Shown: positions 5,471-6,088 of the stretch, piece by piece
How positions within the stretch are numbered: the first letter of the stretch is position 1
Layout: each line of letters opens with the position of its first letter
Assembly (NCBI GenBank): GCA_016840305.1
Contig: JAEOSP010000350.1
Location: 1-6,088, forward strand
Reading direction: 5' to 3'
Source of the DNA: Candidatus Hodarchaeota archaeon
GTDB taxonomy: Archaea > Asgardarchaeota > Heimdallarchaeia > Hodarchaeales > Hodarchaeaceae
Length of the DNA: 6,088 nucleotides
The notes under the pieces: model-generated
Databases searched by the model: none
The model's input: the letters and a program-made list of their open reading frames with translations, nothing else
What the model was told of the DNA's origin: nothing
Position numbers and translations under genes: made by a program

Positions 5471-6088
5471 ACCAAGACGTACTAAAGATAGCATACGTGG
5501 AATATCATTAAGCAAACATCAATTTAGTTTAGATGGTGGTCTTGATAAGTCTAAACCTGCGATTGAAATAGAAAATCGGTTTATGTCAAATTGCAAAAAT
5601 GTTTATATTAAAAATAGTAAAGTTGAAGATAGATATGGATATGCTACATTTGGCGGAAATGTTCCATTAGGAGCTGGAGAATCAATAGTAGGTTTCGCTA
5701 ATTTTTTTGCATACGATGGAACTGAATATCTTGTTTGTTTTAGTACGGTAGGAGCATATTTATATAATACAACAACTGGAAATTGGGATGATATTACAAA
5801 TACTGGTGCTGCTTATACTTCAACGGTATCTGACCCTTGGTCAACAGATATGATTTACGATGATACTAATGCTAAAATGTTGTATGTAGCTACTAATCGA
5901 GTTGACGCTCCACAAATGTGGGATGGAGCAGATGAATTTGAAGATTTAGGAGGTTCTCCAAATAAGTGTGCATTTTTAAAAAACTTTCATCATCATCTTA
6001 TGATGTTTGATATTGTCGATACTACTCGTTTTCCACAACGAATTGATTGGACAGCAAAAGGTACACCGCAAGGTGGGGTTGATGCGTA
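5454..6088 (+). CDS. Probable tail hub/nozzle protein with propeller-like repeats (3' end outside window)
   Basis: From GTG 5454 the frame is open to the right edge, 211 codons, with no stop. It begins VLPKFKPRRTKDS and reads FSLDGGLDKSKPAIEIE, NRFMSNCKNVYIKNSKVEDR, YGYATFGGNVPLG, IVGFANFFAYDGTEYLV, then STVGAYLYNTTTGNWDDIT. An N-terminal SNCKNV...K..VEDRYGY segment, then short repeated units of YDGTEYLV-type strands each closing on Y.Y....G.W..I, is the pattern of large phage virion proteins of the tail tube/nozzle type, such as propeller-bearing gp10 of P22 or gp12 of T7. Those close the neck and tail end. Similar units recur downstream (AKMLYVATNRVDAPQMWDGADE; CAFLKNFHHHLMMFD). The assignment to that class is inferred from pattern only, since the right end is cut. 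It shares 17 bases with the upstream gene. Confidence 0.65.
   Translation, partial: MLPKFKPRRTKDSIRGISLSKHQFSLDGGLDKSKPAIEIENRFMSNCKNVYIKNSKVEDRYGYATFGGNVPLGAGESIVGFANFFAYDGTEYLVCFSTVGAYLYNTTTGNWDDITNTGAAYTSTVSDPWSTDMIYDDTNAKMLYVATNRVDAPQMWDGADEFEDLGGSPNKCAFLKNFHHHLMMFDIVDTTRFPQRIDWTAKGTPQGGVDA

Overview
The window is a piece of a tailed bacteriophage (Caudoviricetes) genome or prophage. All genes lie on the + strand, tightly packed, with strong Shine-Dalgarno sites (AAGGAG/GGAGG types), so the host is a bacterium using the standard code; TAA, TAG and TGA all end genes here. The DNA is AT-rich overall, and nothing identifies the host species. Family calls come from reading the translations by eye, without database searches.

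Layout, left to right: (1) 1-318, the 3' end of a probable capsid scaffolding protein gene; (2) 335-1393, the major capsid protein, followed by a strong hairpin at 1399-1429; (3) 1455-1898, a small Ala/Gly/Ser-rich probable head decoration protein; (4) 1898-2062, a 54-residue zinc-ribbon-like protein whose gene contains a striking nested hairpin; (5) 2059-2838, a GT-A type glycosyltransferase; (6) 2789-3088, an unknown 99-residue protein; (7) 3114-3749, a SAM-dependent methyltransferase gene broken by one in-frame TAA; (8) 3749-4444, a probable head-tail adaptor protein; (9) 4454-5149, a tail-fibre/collar-type protein with HxH motifs; (10) 5168-5470, an unknown Cys-containing 100-residue protein; (11) 5454 to the right edge, the start of a large probable tail hub/nozzle protein.

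The backbone (scaffold, capsid, decoration, adaptor, fibre, nozzle-like protein) is a head-to-neck-to-tail module, and the adaptor plus propeller-like protein suggest a podovirus-like virion. The glycosyltransferase, the 99-residue protein and the methyltransferase interrupt this series and look like an accessory sugar-modification cassette. Its base composition is lower in G+C than the capsid genes (hand counts of 60-base samples: 27/60 at 721-780 and 28/60 at 1561-1620, against 17/60 at 2221-2280).

No convincing wholly new system is visible. The points most worth a second look are the nested hairpin at the module junction, the single nonsense codon in the methyltransferase, and a G+C-rich island matching the distal domain of the tail-fibre protein. 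No stretch over 300 bases lacks a gene, and no tRNA, CRISPR array, integrase or insertion sequence was seen.
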